NCBI GenBank assembly: GCA_028691385.1
Contig: JAQUZL010000003.1
Coordinates: 1-40,920, forward strand
Direction: 5' to 3'
DNA from: Oscillospiraceae bacterium
GTDB taxonomy: Bacteria > Bacillota > Clostridia > Oscillospirales > Oscillospiraceae
Length of the DNA stretch: 40,920 nucleotides
The translations under genes and the position numbers were made by a program. This document shows, piece by piece, positions 15,874 through 25,002 of the stretch (position 1 is the first letter of the stretch; each line of letters starts with the position of its first letter). A model generated the notes under the pieces. The model had not been told where the DNA came from. It saw only the letters and a list, made by a program, of their open reading frames with translations, and ran no database searches.

Positions 15874-15908
15874 AAAAAACGGAATGCCCGGCACGAGAGC
15901 CGGGCATT
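15874..15908 (-). terminator. Intrinsic terminator of the permease gene
   Basis: AATGCCCGGC (15883-15892) pairs with GCCGGGCATT (15899-15908). On the minus strand it is followed by CCG and then a run of six T (15874-15879). It lies about 100 bases after the permease stop codon. Confidence 0.8.
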
Positions 15909-16004
15909 TGTGGCATATTGGGCGCAGGCGTCTGCCGGATGGCAAATGGGCTGGTGCCGCGCAAGCGTCATCGAAGAAACTGGCAATGGCGTCGTATGGA
16001 TGCA

Positions 16005-17111
16005 TTACCAGTTCCCAAGCAGTCGTTCCAGCGCCAGCAGCAGCGTGAGAAAGAGAAAATTGAAGCAGGAAAACGTGACTAGATACTGCGCGGTACGGCC
16101 GGTTTTGCTGAATAGTCGCAAGGAAATCAGGCTGGCCATGGAGGCAATGGGCGTGCCAAGACCGCCAATGTTGGTTCCGAGCACAAGCCCCGCGCCGTCC
16201 GCAGTAAAGCCGGAAAGCATCAGCGCCGCTGGGACATTGCTGATGAGCTGGGACGACAGCGCGGCAACCGGCAGCGCACGGCCACCGATGCAGGCGCAGA
16301 GCGCGCTGCGCACGGCGTCCATTCGGGCCAGATTGCCCACAAACACGAACAGGCACACAAAGGTCAAAAGAAGGCTCACATCCACGTGATGAAAGGCACG
16401 GCGCTGATTGGGCAGAAGCGCCGCACAGACGATGCCCAGCACAAGCCGGTAGGACACAAGATGCAGCACGCAGGCCACGCAGAGCAGAAACAGCGCGGCC
16501 GTGGTGAAAAGCTTCGGCTTGGACAGCGGTGCGCGCGCTGCCGCCGCGCATGGCGCAATACGATCGGGCGAAACAAACAGCAGCGTACTGGCGGTTGTGA
16601 GTGCCAGACCTGCGGCCACAATGGGCGCAGTGAGCCGCACAAACGTCAGAATCGGCAAGCCATAGTAGCCCGCGAGGTAGAGATTCTGCGGGTTTCCGAC
16701 CGGCGTCAGCGCGCTGCCGAGATTTGCCGCGATGGTCTGCATGACGACCACAAGCAGCATTGCGCGTGGCTGCTCCCGCAGCGCGGCGATGGCCAGCGGC
16801 ACAAAGGTGATCAGTGCCACATCGTTGGTAATCAGCATGGCGCAAAAAAATGGCAGCAGCACCAAAACCAGCGCCGCCGTGCGCAAATTCCCGGTACGGC
16901 GCAGCAAAATTTCGCACAGCCGGACAAAGACGCCCTGCTCCTTGGCGCTGCCAACCACAGCCATCAGGCAAAACAGCAGCACCAGAACCCGCACGTCCAA
17001 ATAGGCCGCATAGGCGCGATCCGGCGGCACCCAGATCATGGAGCTGAGCGCCAGCAGCGCGCTGCACAGCAAAACGGCTTCCTTTTTCAGTTGTTCCAGA
17101 CATGTTTTCAT
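16005..17111 (-). CDS. ArsB/NhaD/SLC13-like (ion transporter superfamily) permease
   Basis: 368 residues with about ten membrane helices. Two family repeats are visible, each with a re-entrant-type motif: IAANLGSALTPVGNPQNLYL in the first half and LISNVPAALML plus GTNIGGLGTPIASMASLI in the second. This pattern belongs to the ArsB/NhaD/CitMHS/SLC13 group of secondary transporters, whose substrates range from arsenite and Na+/H+ to di- and tricarboxylates; the substrate cannot be told here. It is shorter than typical ~420-residue members. Start 17111 follows AAGGAG at a spacing of about 11. It is monocistronic between two terminators, downstream of the chemosensory operon. Confidence 0.8.
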   Translation of the reverse strand: MKTCLEQLKKEAVLLCSALLALSSMIWVPPDRAYAAYLDVRVLVLLFCLMAVVGSAKEQGVFVRLCEILLRRTGNLRTAALVLVLLPFFCAMLITNDVALITFVPLAIAALREQPRAMLLVVVMQTIAANLGSALTPVGNPQNLYLAGYYGLPILTFVRLTAPIVAAGLALTTASTLLFVSPDRIAPCAAAARAPLSKPKLFTTAALFLLCVACVLHLVSYRLVLGIVCAALLPNQRRAFHHVDVSLLLTFVCLFVFVGNLARMDAVRSALCACIGGRALPVAALSSQLISNVPAALMLSGFTADGAGLVLGTNIGGLGTPIASMASLISLRLFSKTGRTAQYLVTFSCFNFLFLTLLLALERLLGNW

Positions 17112-17139
17112 ACGCACGGCGCTCCTTATTTTGAACGGC

Positions 17140-17177
17140 GCAGCAAAACGCCTGCCTAGCGGCAGGCGTTTTGCTGC
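17140..17177. terminator. Terminator at the end of the chemosensory operon
   Basis: A perfect 17-bp stem (GCAGCAAAACGCCTGCC with GGCAGGCGTTTTGCTGC) around the loop TAGC. T-runs lie inside the outer stem on both strands. It separates the last chemosensory gene from the permease. Confidence 0.8.
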
Positions 17178-17193
17178 ATCTGGACGAATTGGG

Positions 17194-17628
17194 TCAATCT
17201 GACATAAGCAGCGCGTCCAAAGTGGCATCCGGGTCGAGCACAAAAATGGCGGGATCGCCGCGCATGACGCGGCTGAGCTTCAGGCGTCCCTGCTCCATGA
17301 TGGAGGCGTCATAGGCCACATAGTCACCAGAGTCGGTGAGAATTTGCTCGGCGCTGTCAGCTGCGAAGCAGACCAGCGATTCCTGACACCGGCAAATGAC
17401 ACCGATGGCGTCTTGCGCATTGTCCGCGCCGCTCAGCGCGCCCAGGGACAATACGGGAATGATGCTGCCCTTGTAGGCGGTGATGCCCAGCAGATAGGGG
17501 GACTGCCGAGGCAGACGCGTCAAAGCGGGCAGGGGCAGAATTTCTGCGATTTGCTCGGCGGGAAGGCCATAGCTGGCGGCACCTTCGCGAAGCTCTAAAA
17601 TCAGTTCACCGACGGCTGCTTTCGACAT
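17194..17628 (-). CDS. cheW: Chemotaxis coupling protein CheW
   Basis: 144 residues forming one CheW-like domain: ILELREGAASYGLPAEQIAE, LTRLPRQSPYLLGITAYKGS, IIPVLSLGAL and VCFAADSAEQIL. CheW links receptors to the CheA P5 domain. The ATG at 17628 is chosen because AGGAGG is correctly spaced for it and abuts the ATG at 17634. It overlaps the end of cheA by 23 bases and is last in the operon. Confidence 0.9.
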   Translation of the reverse strand: MSKAAVGELILELREGAASYGLPAEQIAEILPLPALTRLPRQSPYLLGITAYKGSIIPVLSLGALSGADNAQDAIGVICRCQESLVCFAADSAEQILTDSGDYVAYDASIMEQGRLKLSRVMRGDPAIFVLDPDATLDALLMSD

Positions 17629-19648
17629 GACCATCCTCCTTTTCCCGGAACACTTTCAAAAGACATTCTGCGTTGAGCACCAACGCCAGCGTGTCCGCCC
17701 CGACCACGGAGCAGCCCGATATGCCATATTGGGTGCGATAATCGTGACCCAACAGGCTTGGAAGCGGTTTTTCTTCGGCGATCTGTCCGCCGGTAACAGG
17801 CCCTGTGAGCAGGACGGCGCTGCGGCTGAGACCGCGAATCTGCACAAATCGCGGCGACGGTTCCGCCGACAGGCCAAATAGCTTTGGCAGGTCAATCACC
17901 GGCAGCAGCGTGTCGCTTTGCAGCCAGAGTTGTCCTTGGGCGGTTTGCAGGCGCGCTTGGGCGGCCGAATAGACGCGTTCCACGCACCGAATGGGCAGCA
18001 GGCAAATGTGCGGGCCGACCGTGAAACGGATGCACTCGGTGGAGGTCATGGAAACCGGCACGTCCATGGTGACTGCGGTGCCCTTGCCGGGCGCACTTTC
18101 CACGCTGACGTCGCCGCCCAGCTGCTCGACAACCTGCAGCACCACATCCATGCCGACCCCGCGGCCGGAATACTGATTGACAATCACATTGGTGGAGAAA
18201 CCGGGCAAAAAGATCAGATTTAGCCGCTCTTTCCGGTTGTAAAGTTCGGCGGGCTTGGTGAGCAGTCCCTTTTCGTCGGCGCGGCGCAAAATCGCGTCGG
18301 GATCCATCCCGGCGCCGTCGTCGGTGACGCGAAAACGCAGCGTTCCGCCGGCGGCCTCGGCATGCAGGGTCACTGTGGCAACGGGCGGCTTCCCAAGCGC
18401 TGCGCGCGCTTCGGGCGGCTCTGCGCCGTGATCCACCGCATTGCGCAGCAGGTGCAGCAGCGGCGTGGTCATGAGATCAAGCAGATTGCGGTCGACTTGC
18501 AGATCTTCGCCGGAAACCCGGAAGTCTACCTGCTTGTTTTCCTGACGGCAGATGTCCCGGACTGTGCGGTAAAACTGGGGCATGATGTCCGCGACGGGCA
18601 TCATGGACAGCGATTTGACCAGGTCGCGCAGAATCCGCAGCCGCCGCTGGTTTGTTTGCAGAATATTTTCAATTTCGTGGGCGTCCTGTCCGGCATGCAG
18701 CGCTTCGTAGAGCAGCGCGCCGGTGGTGACAAGATCGCCCGTGATGCTTTGCAGATGCACAATTTGATCCCATGAGATCATGCCGAACTTTGCCGCCTTG
18801 TCCGGTGCGTTCTCGGCCGCTTCGGCCGGCGCATCCGGTTTTGGCGCATCCGGTTCTGGCGCGGCGCAGTCCAAATTCTCCAGACGCAGCACGTAAGGCG
18901 AAGCGGTCAGCCGCCGGGCAACCTCATCGGTGTGGTCGCAGACCAGCGTCAAAAGCAGACCGTGTTGACGAATCTGCGCGGCGGCGACCTCCTGCTCAAG
19001 GGCGCTTGGAATGGTGGAAATACTCTGACACAGCGGGCGAATTTGCTTGAGCAGCATAAACGCGCGCACATTTTCCATTTGGCAGTCAGCGGTGAATGTG
19101 ACGCGCCAAATTGCGCCGACGCCAGCGCCGTCTGGCTGTTCGTCGTTCGGCAGCCGGGCGGCGGAAAGCGCGGCTGCGTTTGCTGCGGCGGGCACGGCGA
19201 CAGGGGCGTGGTCGGAAGCCGGCGGCGCGGCGGTTTCCCTGAAAAAGGAAAGCTCCTGCACAATCTGGGCAAGCAGCGCGTCGGCGGCGGACGGCTGAAA
19301 CGACGGCTGCGTGACCCGGGCGCTTTCCCGCTTCACATAATCGCCGTAGGCGTAGAGCAGGTCGAAAATCCGTCCCTCATTGCCCTGCGTACGGGCGGGA
19401 ACGTCGCGAAACAGCAGAAACAGATCTTCCATGCGGTGGGTGCAGCCGCTCAGCTCCGCCATGCCCATCATGGCGGAAGCGCTTTTGATGGTGTGCACGA
19501 TGCGGAAAATCGCGTTGATGTCCTCCTCGGTCAGGCGGCTGCGCCGCACGGCCTGTAAAAGACAGTTGTCAAAGCTTTCAAGCAGTTCCATGGTTTCCCG
19601 CTGGTAAATCTCCACCATGGATTCCATATCGGCGCTAAAAAAGCCCAT
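17606..19648 (-). CDS. cheA: Chemotaxis histidine kinase CheA
   Basis: 680 residues. P1 Hpt domain: phosphorylatable H52 in RIVHTIKSASAMMG. Residues ~120-285 hold a linker and a CheY/CheB-binding P2-like region. P3 dimerisation helices are at ~295-360. The P4 ATPase has the N box LLRNAVDHGAE (400-410), the G1 box VTDDGAGMD (441-449) and the G2 box GRGVGMDVV (495-503). The CheW-like P5 spans ~535-670. All catalytic elements are present, so it should be an active kinase that phosphorylates CheY and CheB in response to receptor signals. ATG at 19648 follows AAGGAGG. Its stop overlaps cheW. Confidence 0.95.
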   Translation of the reverse strand: MGFFSADMESMVEIYQRETMELLESFDNCLLQAVRRSRLTEEDINAIFRIVHTIKSASAMMGMAELSGCTHRMEDLFLLFRDVPARTQGNEGRIFDLLYAYGDYVKRESARVTQPSFQPSAADALLAQIVQELSFFRETAAPPASDHAPVAVPAAANAAALSAARLPNDEQPDGAGVGAIWRVTFTADCQMENVRAFMLLKQIRPLCQSISTIPSALEQEVAAAQIRQHGLLLTLVCDHTDEVARRLTASPYVLRLENLDCAAPEPDAPKPDAPAEAAENAPDKAAKFGMISWDQIVHLQSITGDLVTTGALLYEALHAGQDAHEIENILQTNQRRLRILRDLVKSLSMMPVADIMPQFYRTVRDICRQENKQVDFRVSGEDLQVDRNLLDLMTTPLLHLLRNAVDHGAEPPEARAALGKPPVATVTLHAEAAGGTLRFRVTDDGAGMDPDAILRRADEKGLLTKPAELYNRKERLNLIFLPGFSTNVIVNQYSGRGVGMDVVLQVVEQLGGDVSVESAPGKGTAVTMDVPVSMTSTECIRFTVGPHICLLPIRCVERVYSAAQARLQTAQGQLWLQSDTLLPVIDLPKLFGLSAEPSPRFVQIRGLSRSAVLLTGPVTGGQIAEEKPLPSLLGHDYRTQYGISGCSVVGADTLALVLNAECLLKVFREKEDGHVESSRR

Positions 19649-19677
19649 TTTGCGCCTCCTTCCGGGTCGGAGCGGCG

Positions 19678-21387
19678 TTATACGTCATACTCGAATGTGG
19701 AAACCAGTTCTTTGAGCATTTCCATCTGACCGGTCAGCTCTTCGCTCGATGCGGCGCTTTCCTCGGCGGTGGCGGAATTTTCCTGCACAACGCTGGAAAT
19801 CTGCGCAATGCTTTCCCGCAGCTGCACAATGGCAGTGGCCTGGTCGTTGGAAGCGCTGGAAATGGACTCCACCTGCTTTGCGGCCTCTCTTGCGGAGGTG
19901 GCGACGTGCGCAAGCTTGGCAGAGGTGGTCTTTGCCTGTTCCACGCTTTCCATGATCTGGTCAATGGTGCGGCCGATGAGCGCGCCGGTGGACTTGCTGG
20001 CCTCGGTGGTCTTGTCCGACAGGCGGCGAATTTCGTTGGCGACAACAGAGAAGCCCTTTCCGGCTTCGCCGGCGCGCGCTGCTTCCACGGCGGCATTGAG
20101 GGAGAGAATGTTGGTCTGGAACGCAATATCCTCGATGTCCTTGATGATGCCGGTGATCTGGCTGGACATGGCTTTCATCTGGCTCATGGCGTCGCTCATG
20201 CGCTGCATCTGACTGCTGGCATCCATGATTTCGTCGCCAACATGGTCGGACAGGCGGCTGGTGGCCACGGCGGTTTCGGCGTTTTCGCGCACGCGGTCGG
20301 ACACCTCGTTGATGGTGACGCTCAGCTCCTCGACGGAGCTGGCCTGCTCGAGGGTGGCCTGCGAGAGCGCCTGCCCGCCGCCGGCAATCTGCTCCGCGCC
20401 GCGCATGACCTGATCGGCGCTGACGTTGATTTGCATGATTGCGCCGGTGAGATTGGCGGTAATGCTGTCTATGGCGTTCTTAATGGATATAAAATCGCCG
20501 CGGAACTCGACGTTTGTTTGATAGTTCAGTTTGCCGTGTCCAATGGCGGACATGCAGGCTTCGATCTCCTGAATATACACGTGAAGGCTGCCGATGGTGG
20601 TGCGCAGACTTTCTGCAAGAGAACCAAGCTCATCCGTGCTGCGATAGCGGATTTCCTGTGAGAGATCGCCATCGGCAAGCCGCGCGGCAGCTTCCTCCAT
20701 TTCGCGCAGCGGTCGGGTGATGGCGCGCGTCAGCACAATGCACAGCCAGACGGCGACGCCCAGCAGCAGCACCGACAGCAGAATGCTGAGAAGCTCCAGC
20801 GTTTGAACCAGGGATATGGTGCGCGTATACTTGTCGTTGGCACGCACGGCGGCGCGTTCGATGATGACGTCCAGCGCCTTGCCAAGCGTTGTCCCGACGG
20901 TGTCAATCCGGCCGTTTGCCAGCGTCAGCGCCTCGTCAATCCGCCCGGCACTGTAATAATCCAGCAGCTGGCCGTTGAGCGCCTGCAAGGAGCTGTAGGT
21001 GCTGACGATCGTTTCAAATTCTTCCACAGATTGCAAGGTGAAGCCGGAGAGTACGTCGATTTCCGCACCAAGATTCGTAAACGAGGCCTGCATCTCATCT
21101 TTTTTTTGCTGCAGATAGAGGCCGGAATCCGTGGCGCTCTGGCCAAGCAGATTTGCTTTGGCGACAGCTAGGCGGGAAATGCCCTTGGCGTAGTCCTGCA
21201 GATCGGTCTTCATATTCTGACTTGCCTGAACGATCTGGAACTCCTGCTGATAGAACTCCTCCATATCCGTGGACACGGCGTGCAGGCCGATCAGCGTGGC
21301 AACCAAACTGATGGCGAACACGGCAATGAGCAGCAGATAGGAAAACACCAGCTTACTGCCGATTTTAATATCGCGAAACCGTTTCAT
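19678..21387 (-). CDS. Methyl-accepting chemotaxis protein
   Basis: 569 residues. TM1 ~12-35 (LVFSYLLLIAVFAISLVATL), a periplasmic/extracellular four-helix-bundle-like sensor ~36-195, TM2 ~197-220, HAMP ~215-270, then the signalling domain with its highly conserved hairpin tip (LNAAVEAARAGEAGKGFSVV). The C-terminus has Glu/Gln/Ala-rich helices suitable for methylation (ENSATAEESAASSEEL). There is no C-terminal NWETF-type pentapeptide. It is the only receptor in the operon, so it is probably the dedicated input of this array. The ligand cannot be predicted. Confidence 0.93.
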   Translation of the reverse strand: MKRFRDIKIGSKLVFSYLLLIAVFAISLVATLIGLHAVSTDMEEFYQQEFQIVQASQNMKTDLQDYAKGISRLAVAKANLLGQSATDSGLYLQQKKDEMQASFTNLGAEIDVLSGFTLQSVEEFETIVSTYSSLQALNGQLLDYYSAGRIDEALTLANGRIDTVGTTLGKALDVIIERAAVRANDKYTRTISLVQTLELLSILLSVLLLGVAVWLCIVLTRAITRPLREMEEAAARLADGDLSQEIRYRSTDELGSLAESLRTTIGSLHVYIQEIEACMSAIGHGKLNYQTNVEFRGDFISIKNAIDSITANLTGAIMQINVSADQVMRGAEQIAGGGQALSQATLEQASSVEELSVTINEVSDRVRENAETAVATSRLSDHVGDEIMDASSQMQRMSDAMSQMKAMSSQITGIIKDIEDIAFQTNILSLNAAVEAARAGEAGKGFSVVANEIRRLSDKTTEASKSTGALIGRTIDQIMESVEQAKTTSAKLAHVATSAREAAKQVESISSASNDQATAIVQLRESIAQISSVVQENSATAEESAASSEELTGQMEMLKELVSTFEYDV

Positions 21388-21399
21388 GACCCTTCCCCC

Positions 21400-21765
21400 T
21401 TAACCCAGCAGACTGGACACGACGTCAATGACCTGATCGCGCTTGAATGGTTTGATGATGAATTCGCTGGCGCCGCTGCGGATGGCGTCCATGATGGTGC
21501 CGTCCTGGCCAATGGCGGAGCACATGACCACCTTGGCGTCCGGGCGCATGGCCATGATCTCTTTCAAGACCTGCAGGCCGTCCTTATCCGGCATGGTCAC
21601 ATCCAAAAAGATCAGATCCGCCCCCGATTCCTGATAGAGTGCGATGGCCTCGTTGCCGTTTTTGGCCTCCAGAAACTTGGTATAGCCCGCGCTTTCCAGT
21701 GTGCTGCGGATCATTTTCCGCATAAATACCGCGTCGTCTGCGATGAGGATCACTTTTTCATCCAT
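21400..21765 (-). CDS. cheY: Response regulator CheY
   Basis: 121 residues, a single receiver domain. The acidic pair is D10-D11 in LIADDAVFMRKM, the phosphoacceptor is D55 in LIFLDVTMPDKDG, the conserved Ser is in MCSAIGQ and the Lys is K105 in FIIKPFK. There is no output domain. It should be phosphorylated by the CheA of this operon and dephosphorylated by CheC. It lies between the MCP and cheB genes. Confidence 0.93.
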   Translation of the reverse strand: MDEKVILIADDAVFMRKMIRSTLESAGYTKFLEAKNGNEAIALYQESGADLIFLDVTMPDKDGLQVLKEIMAMRPDAKVVMCSAIGQDGTIMDAIRSGASEFIIKPFKRDQVIDVVSSLLG

Positions 21766-21787
21766 TTTTCAGCCTCCACATTCAATC

Positions 21788-22816
21788 TCATCTAAATTGG
21801 CGAATGAGCGTTTGCGCAATTTCGCCCGGTGTGAGCAAAACGTCCACACCGCCCGCAGCCGATGCTGCGGCGGGCATCCCGAAAACAGCGCAGCTGTCTT
21901 TTTCCTGCCCCATGGTATAAGCGCCCGCGTTGTGCATCTGCTTCATACCGGCCGCGCCGTCGTGTCCCATCCCGGTGAGAATCCCACCGACGGCGCGATT
22001 GCCCGCATTTTCCGCGGCAGAACCAAACAGCACGTCGACGGAAGGGCAAAATCCGCCCACGCTGGGCGCGCTGACGCTGCGAACGCGAAAGCCGCGCGCT
22101 GCGCGGTGAACGGTGAGCTGCTGCCCGCCCCGCGCGATCAGCACCGTGCCGGGCAGCACGGCGTCGCCGTTGCGCGCTTCCCGCACAGCCATGCTGCAGT
22201 ACTGATCCAGACGCATGGCATAGGCGTTGGTGAAGCCTGCCGGCATATGCTGCACGACCACGATGCCAGGCAGGGTGTCGGGCAGCTGGCGAAGAATCTC
22301 CAGCGTTGCTTCCGTGCCGCCGAGCGACGCGCCGATCACAATCAGGCGCTGGCGCGCGTCCGGCACGCCCGGCACATGGTGCGGCAGCTGCGTGCGAACC
22401 GGGCTTGCATCCGGCGAAAAATGGCCGGTCGCCTGCATTTTTACCTTCAGCTTCAGCAGCAGAGCAAACTGTTCGGCAGAATGGGCTCTGGCGTCGGGGA
22501 TCTTTTCAATGAAATCGCGCGCGCCAAGGCGGATGGCGTCCTCGCACGCATCCGGCGTAGACGTTACCACGATGACCGGAATATTCCAGGAGCGCACCAG
22601 CGTTTGCAGCAGGGAAAGCCCGTCCGTATCCGGCAAATGCAAATCCAGGGTGATGACGTCCGGCTCCAGCAGCGGAATCTGCGCAAGTGCGTCGCGCCCG
22701 GTGCCGGCAGTGCCGACCACCTCCAGACACGCATCCGATTGCACAATGCGGCGCAGGTAGGTCTGGTACAGAATGGAGTCCTCAACGATCAGAACGCGAA
22801 TTTTTGTCTTAATCAT
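21788..22816 (-). CDS. cheB: Chemotaxis methylesterase/deamidase CheB
   Basis: 342 residues. N-terminal receiver with E12-D13 and phosphoacceptor D58 (VITLDLHLPDTDG). C-terminal methylesterase with the catalytic triad Ser164 (IGASLGGTEA), His190 (VVQHMP) and Asp286 (ILTGMGHDGAAGM). It removes methyl groups from the MCP in adaptation. The start codon overlaps the cheR stop as ATGA. Confidence 0.95.
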   Translation of the reverse strand: MIKTKIRVLIVEDSILYQTYLRRIVQSDACLEVVGTAGTGRDALAQIPLLEPDVITLDLHLPDTDGLSLLQTLVRSWNIPVIVVTSTPDACEDAIRLGARDFIEKIPDARAHSAEQFALLLKLKVKMQATGHFSPDASPVRTQLPHHVPGVPDARQRLIVIGASLGGTEATLEILRQLPDTLPGIVVVQHMPAGFTNAYAMRLDQYCSMAVREARNGDAVLPGTVLIARGGQQLTVHRAARGFRVRSVSAPSVGGFCPSVDVLFGSAAENAGNRAVGGILTGMGHDGAAGMKQMHNAGAYTMGQEKDSCAVFGMPAAASAAGGVDVLLTPGEIAQTLIRQFR

Positions 22817-23646
22817 GCTGCTGCGCCTCCCGGTTTCCGATAAACGGCGGGCTGAACATACGTCAGGGCGGTCTGGATGCCGATCAGGCTTTCGGTGTGA
22901 CCGATGAGCAGGTATCCGCCGGGGCGCAGCACCTGGGTCAGTCGGCCAAGCAGCTGCGCGCGTTCTTTTTCAGAGAAGTAGATCAGGACATTGCGGCAAA
23001 AGATGACGTCAAACCGTTCCGGCAGCGCGGGCCTGTCCAGCAGGTTCTGCTGGCGAAATGTCACAAGCGCCTTGATTTGCGGCAGCACCTGAAATTCACC
23101 GTTTTGAAACGGCGTGGCGTAATGGCACTGCCAGGCGCGGGGCAGTCTTGCGTAGTCCGCGCTGCCATAAGCGCCTTTGCGCGCGGCGGCAATGGCCGTA
23201 TCGGACAGATCTGCGCCGAAAATATGAAAGGGAACGCGCAGCGTGCCGGCAGTTTGACAGTCCAGCAGCAGCATGGCCAGCGTGTAGCATTCCTGTCCGG
23301 TGGCGCAGCCTGCGCACCAGATGTGCAGCGGCGCGGTACGCGCGCGGCCAAGCTGGGGCAGAATGCGGTCTTTCAAAAAGTCAAAATGCTGCGATTCCCG
23401 GCAAAAATAGGTGTAATGCGTGGTGAGCAGGTCAAGCATCCGCCGCTCCATCGTTCCGGTGGCGTCCGCGCGCAGCATTTGCCAGTATTCGGTGTAGCTG
23501 CCGACCCGATACCGTGCCAGCTCAATCCAGAGCTTGCTTTCAATGAGATATTTTTTCTTTTCCAGGTTCAGACCATAGCGCTCCCGAATATGGGGATATA
23601 TGATCTGAAACTCTGCGTCGGTTAAATGAATCATGCCGTATTCCAT
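22813..23646 (-). CDS. cheR: Chemotaxis protein methyltransferase CheR
   Basis: 277 residues. The N-terminal helical domain begins MIHLTDAEFQIIYPHIRERY. The catalytic domain shows YTYFCRESQHFDFLKDRILP, the SAM-binding AGCATGQECYTLAMLL, DLSDTAIAAARKGAY, DVIFCRNVLIYFSE and GGYLLIGHTESL. It methylates receptor glutamates using S-adenosylmethionine. ATG 23646 overlaps the preceding stop (TAATG); the in-frame ATG at 23634 is an equally possible start. There is no C-terminal TPR extension. Confidence 0.94.
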   Translation of the reverse strand: MEYGMIHLTDAEFQIIYPHIRERYGLNLEKKKYLIESKLWIELARYRVGSYTEYWQMLRADATGTMERRMLDLLTTHYTYFCRESQHFDFLKDRILPQLGRARTAPLHIWCAGCATGQECYTLAMLLLDCQTAGTLRVPFHIFGADLSDTAIAAARKGAYGSADYARLPRAWQCHYATPFQNGEFQVLPQIKALVTFRQQNLLDRPALPERFDVIFCRNVLIYFSEKERAQLLGRLTQVLRPGGYLLIGHTESLIGIQTALTYVQPAVYRKPGGAAA

Positions 23647-23987
23647 TAGGGGAGCAAAAGCTCGCCGTCCTTATCTGAGTATCGTTGCCCCTGCAGCGCG
23701 TCGTCCGGCAGCATCACAAAGCCGTCCACCCGGTCGGCGGCGAAGGCAATGCGCGTGCCGCCGCGCCGGCAGAGCAGGATGATTCCGGTGGGTGCGGCGC
23801 ACAGGGCAGACAGCGTAAAGATCGGCAAAATTTCGCCCGCGTCATAGACCAGGCCGCAGATTCCGTCCGGCGCGTCTGGCAGCGTTTCGCAGACGGGTCG
23901 GGTTTCCACTTTGTCGAGCTGCGACGCAGCGATGGCAAACCGCAGGCCGTCCAGACCGGCTTTGAAATACAGATGTTCCCCGGTCAT
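23646..23987 (-). CDS. Short CheW-like domain protein
   Basis: 113 residues, shorter than usual CheW. It begins MTGEHLYFKAGLDGLRFAIA and contains ICGLVYDAGEILPIFTLSAL and IAFAADRVDGFVMLPDD, the pattern of a CheW beta-barrel. It starts within the stop codon of the next CheW-like gene (ATGA overlap) and its own stop overlaps cheR, so the three are translationally coupled. It may be an accessory coupling protein or may sequester CheA. Confidence 0.75.
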   Translation of the reverse strand: MTGEHLYFKAGLDGLRFAIAASQLDKVETRPVCETLPDAPDGICGLVYDAGEILPIFTLSALCAAPTGIILLCRRGGTRIAFAADRVDGFVMLPDDALQGQRYSDKDGELLLP

Positions 23988-24382
23988 TGCTCGGTCACCT
24001 CCGGCAAAAAGTGCTGATGGATTTTGTGGCAGTCCAGCAGATAGACCAGGTGGCCGTCATGGAGGGCGACGCCGCCAATCCATCGGTTTTTCGCGCAGAC
24101 GGCGGCCTTTGGCAGCTCAAACTGCGCGGTGGGGCGCAGGCGCACAATGCCCTCAATTTCGTCGGCAAGCAGCGCAAACGTCGTATCTTGGTCGCGTACC
24201 AGCAGGCAGCACGCGGCGGCTGCGTCCGGTTCCAGACGCACGCAGGCCATGTCCGTCGGCGGCACGATGGCGGCACGATCCACATCGGGCAGATTCACCA
24301 CATAGCGGTGACGGCCCACACGGATGGCGAGAAAGCACTCCTCCGCGCCGAAGCGCAGCGCCTGCGCAAGCTCGGCGGCCAT
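23984..24382 (-). CDS. CheW-like domain protein
   Basis: 132 residues. CheW fold features: EECFLAIRVGRHRYVVNLPD, LLVRDQDTTFALLADEIEGI and WIGGVALHDGHLVYLLDCHK. It begins two bases after the CheC stop without a clear ribosome site, implying coupling. It is the second of three CheW-like proteins of the operon and is divergent from the CheW beside cheA, so its partner may differ. Confidence 0.78.
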   Translation of the reverse strand: MAAELAQALRFGAEECFLAIRVGRHRYVVNLPDVDRAAIVPPTDMACVRLEPDAAAACCLLVRDQDTTFALLADEIEGIVRLRPTAQFELPKAAVCAKNRWIGGVALHDGHLVYLLDCHKIHQHFLPEVTEQ

Positions 24383-24384
24383 CG

Positions 24385-24999
24385 TCAGCTGAGCTTGTGC
24401 AGAATTTTCTGCAGCGTGTCCAATTTCGGCTGCAGCAGAATGTAGCTGACAACCTCCTGCCCCAGATAATAGAAGGTGTTTTCAATAAAGAGAATTTCCG
24501 GCGCGTTGTCTGCAAACTCCTGCGAAAAAGCGCCGAGTATTTTTGCGCAGCTGCCAATCTCCAAATCCGGCAGAGAAACCGTCAGCTCCGTTTCCAGCAT
24601 GGAGGCCAGCGCGTTGAGATAGGCATTGCACATGATGTTGCCAACCTCGCGGATGGCGGATTCCTGCATTTCGCTCATGGCGTTCACCTGCGCAAGGGGT
24701 TCTCCGGTCAATTCTTCTGCGATGACTTTTGTGAATACCTCGTTGAGTAGAAATGTCACCACACATTCCAGATCGCCGTGCACCTCAATGATGACGCCGG
24801 TGTTGCGAGCGCCTTCGTAATCCATATATTCCGGCAGTCGATTGGCCGGCACAATGCGGATGCGGGGCAGATCCATCTTAATGGGGTGCGAGGTGAGCTG
24901 GGACAGCGCGGTGAGCGCATTACTCGTACCGATGTTGCCAAGCTCCATGAGAATGTCCCTGTGACTTTCATTCAAGTCAAAATAATAATCTACACGCAT
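24385..24999 (-). CDS. cheC: CheY-P phosphatase CheC
   Basis: 204 residues with two copies of the family's catalytic motif: DILMELGNIGTSNALTALSQ followed by PIKMDLP, and SAIREVGNIMCNAYLNALAS followed by LTVSLP. Both have the acidic E and the N that position water on CheY-P, so both active sites look intact. CheC is typical of Firmicutes and archaeal chemotaxis. Its usual partner CheD is not in the window. It lies three bases downstream of the hybrid kinase gene. Confidence 0.93.
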   Translation of the reverse strand: MRVDYYFDLNESHRDILMELGNIGTSNALTALSQLTSHPIKMDLPRIRIVPANRLPEYMDYEGARNTGVIIEVHGDLECVVTFLLNEVFTKVIAEELTGEPLAQVNAMSEMQESAIREVGNIMCNAYLNALASMLETELTVSLPDLEIGSCAKILGAFSQEFADNAPEILFIENTFYYLGQEVVSYILLQPKLDTLQKILHKLS

Positions 25000-25002
25000 A
25001 AT

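Noticed and set aside
15760..17103. 447-codon open frame on the minus strand in another frame of the permease
   Set aside because: The product is Cys/Arg/Ala-rich with no helices. The overlapping frame encodes a regular membrane transporter with family motifs.
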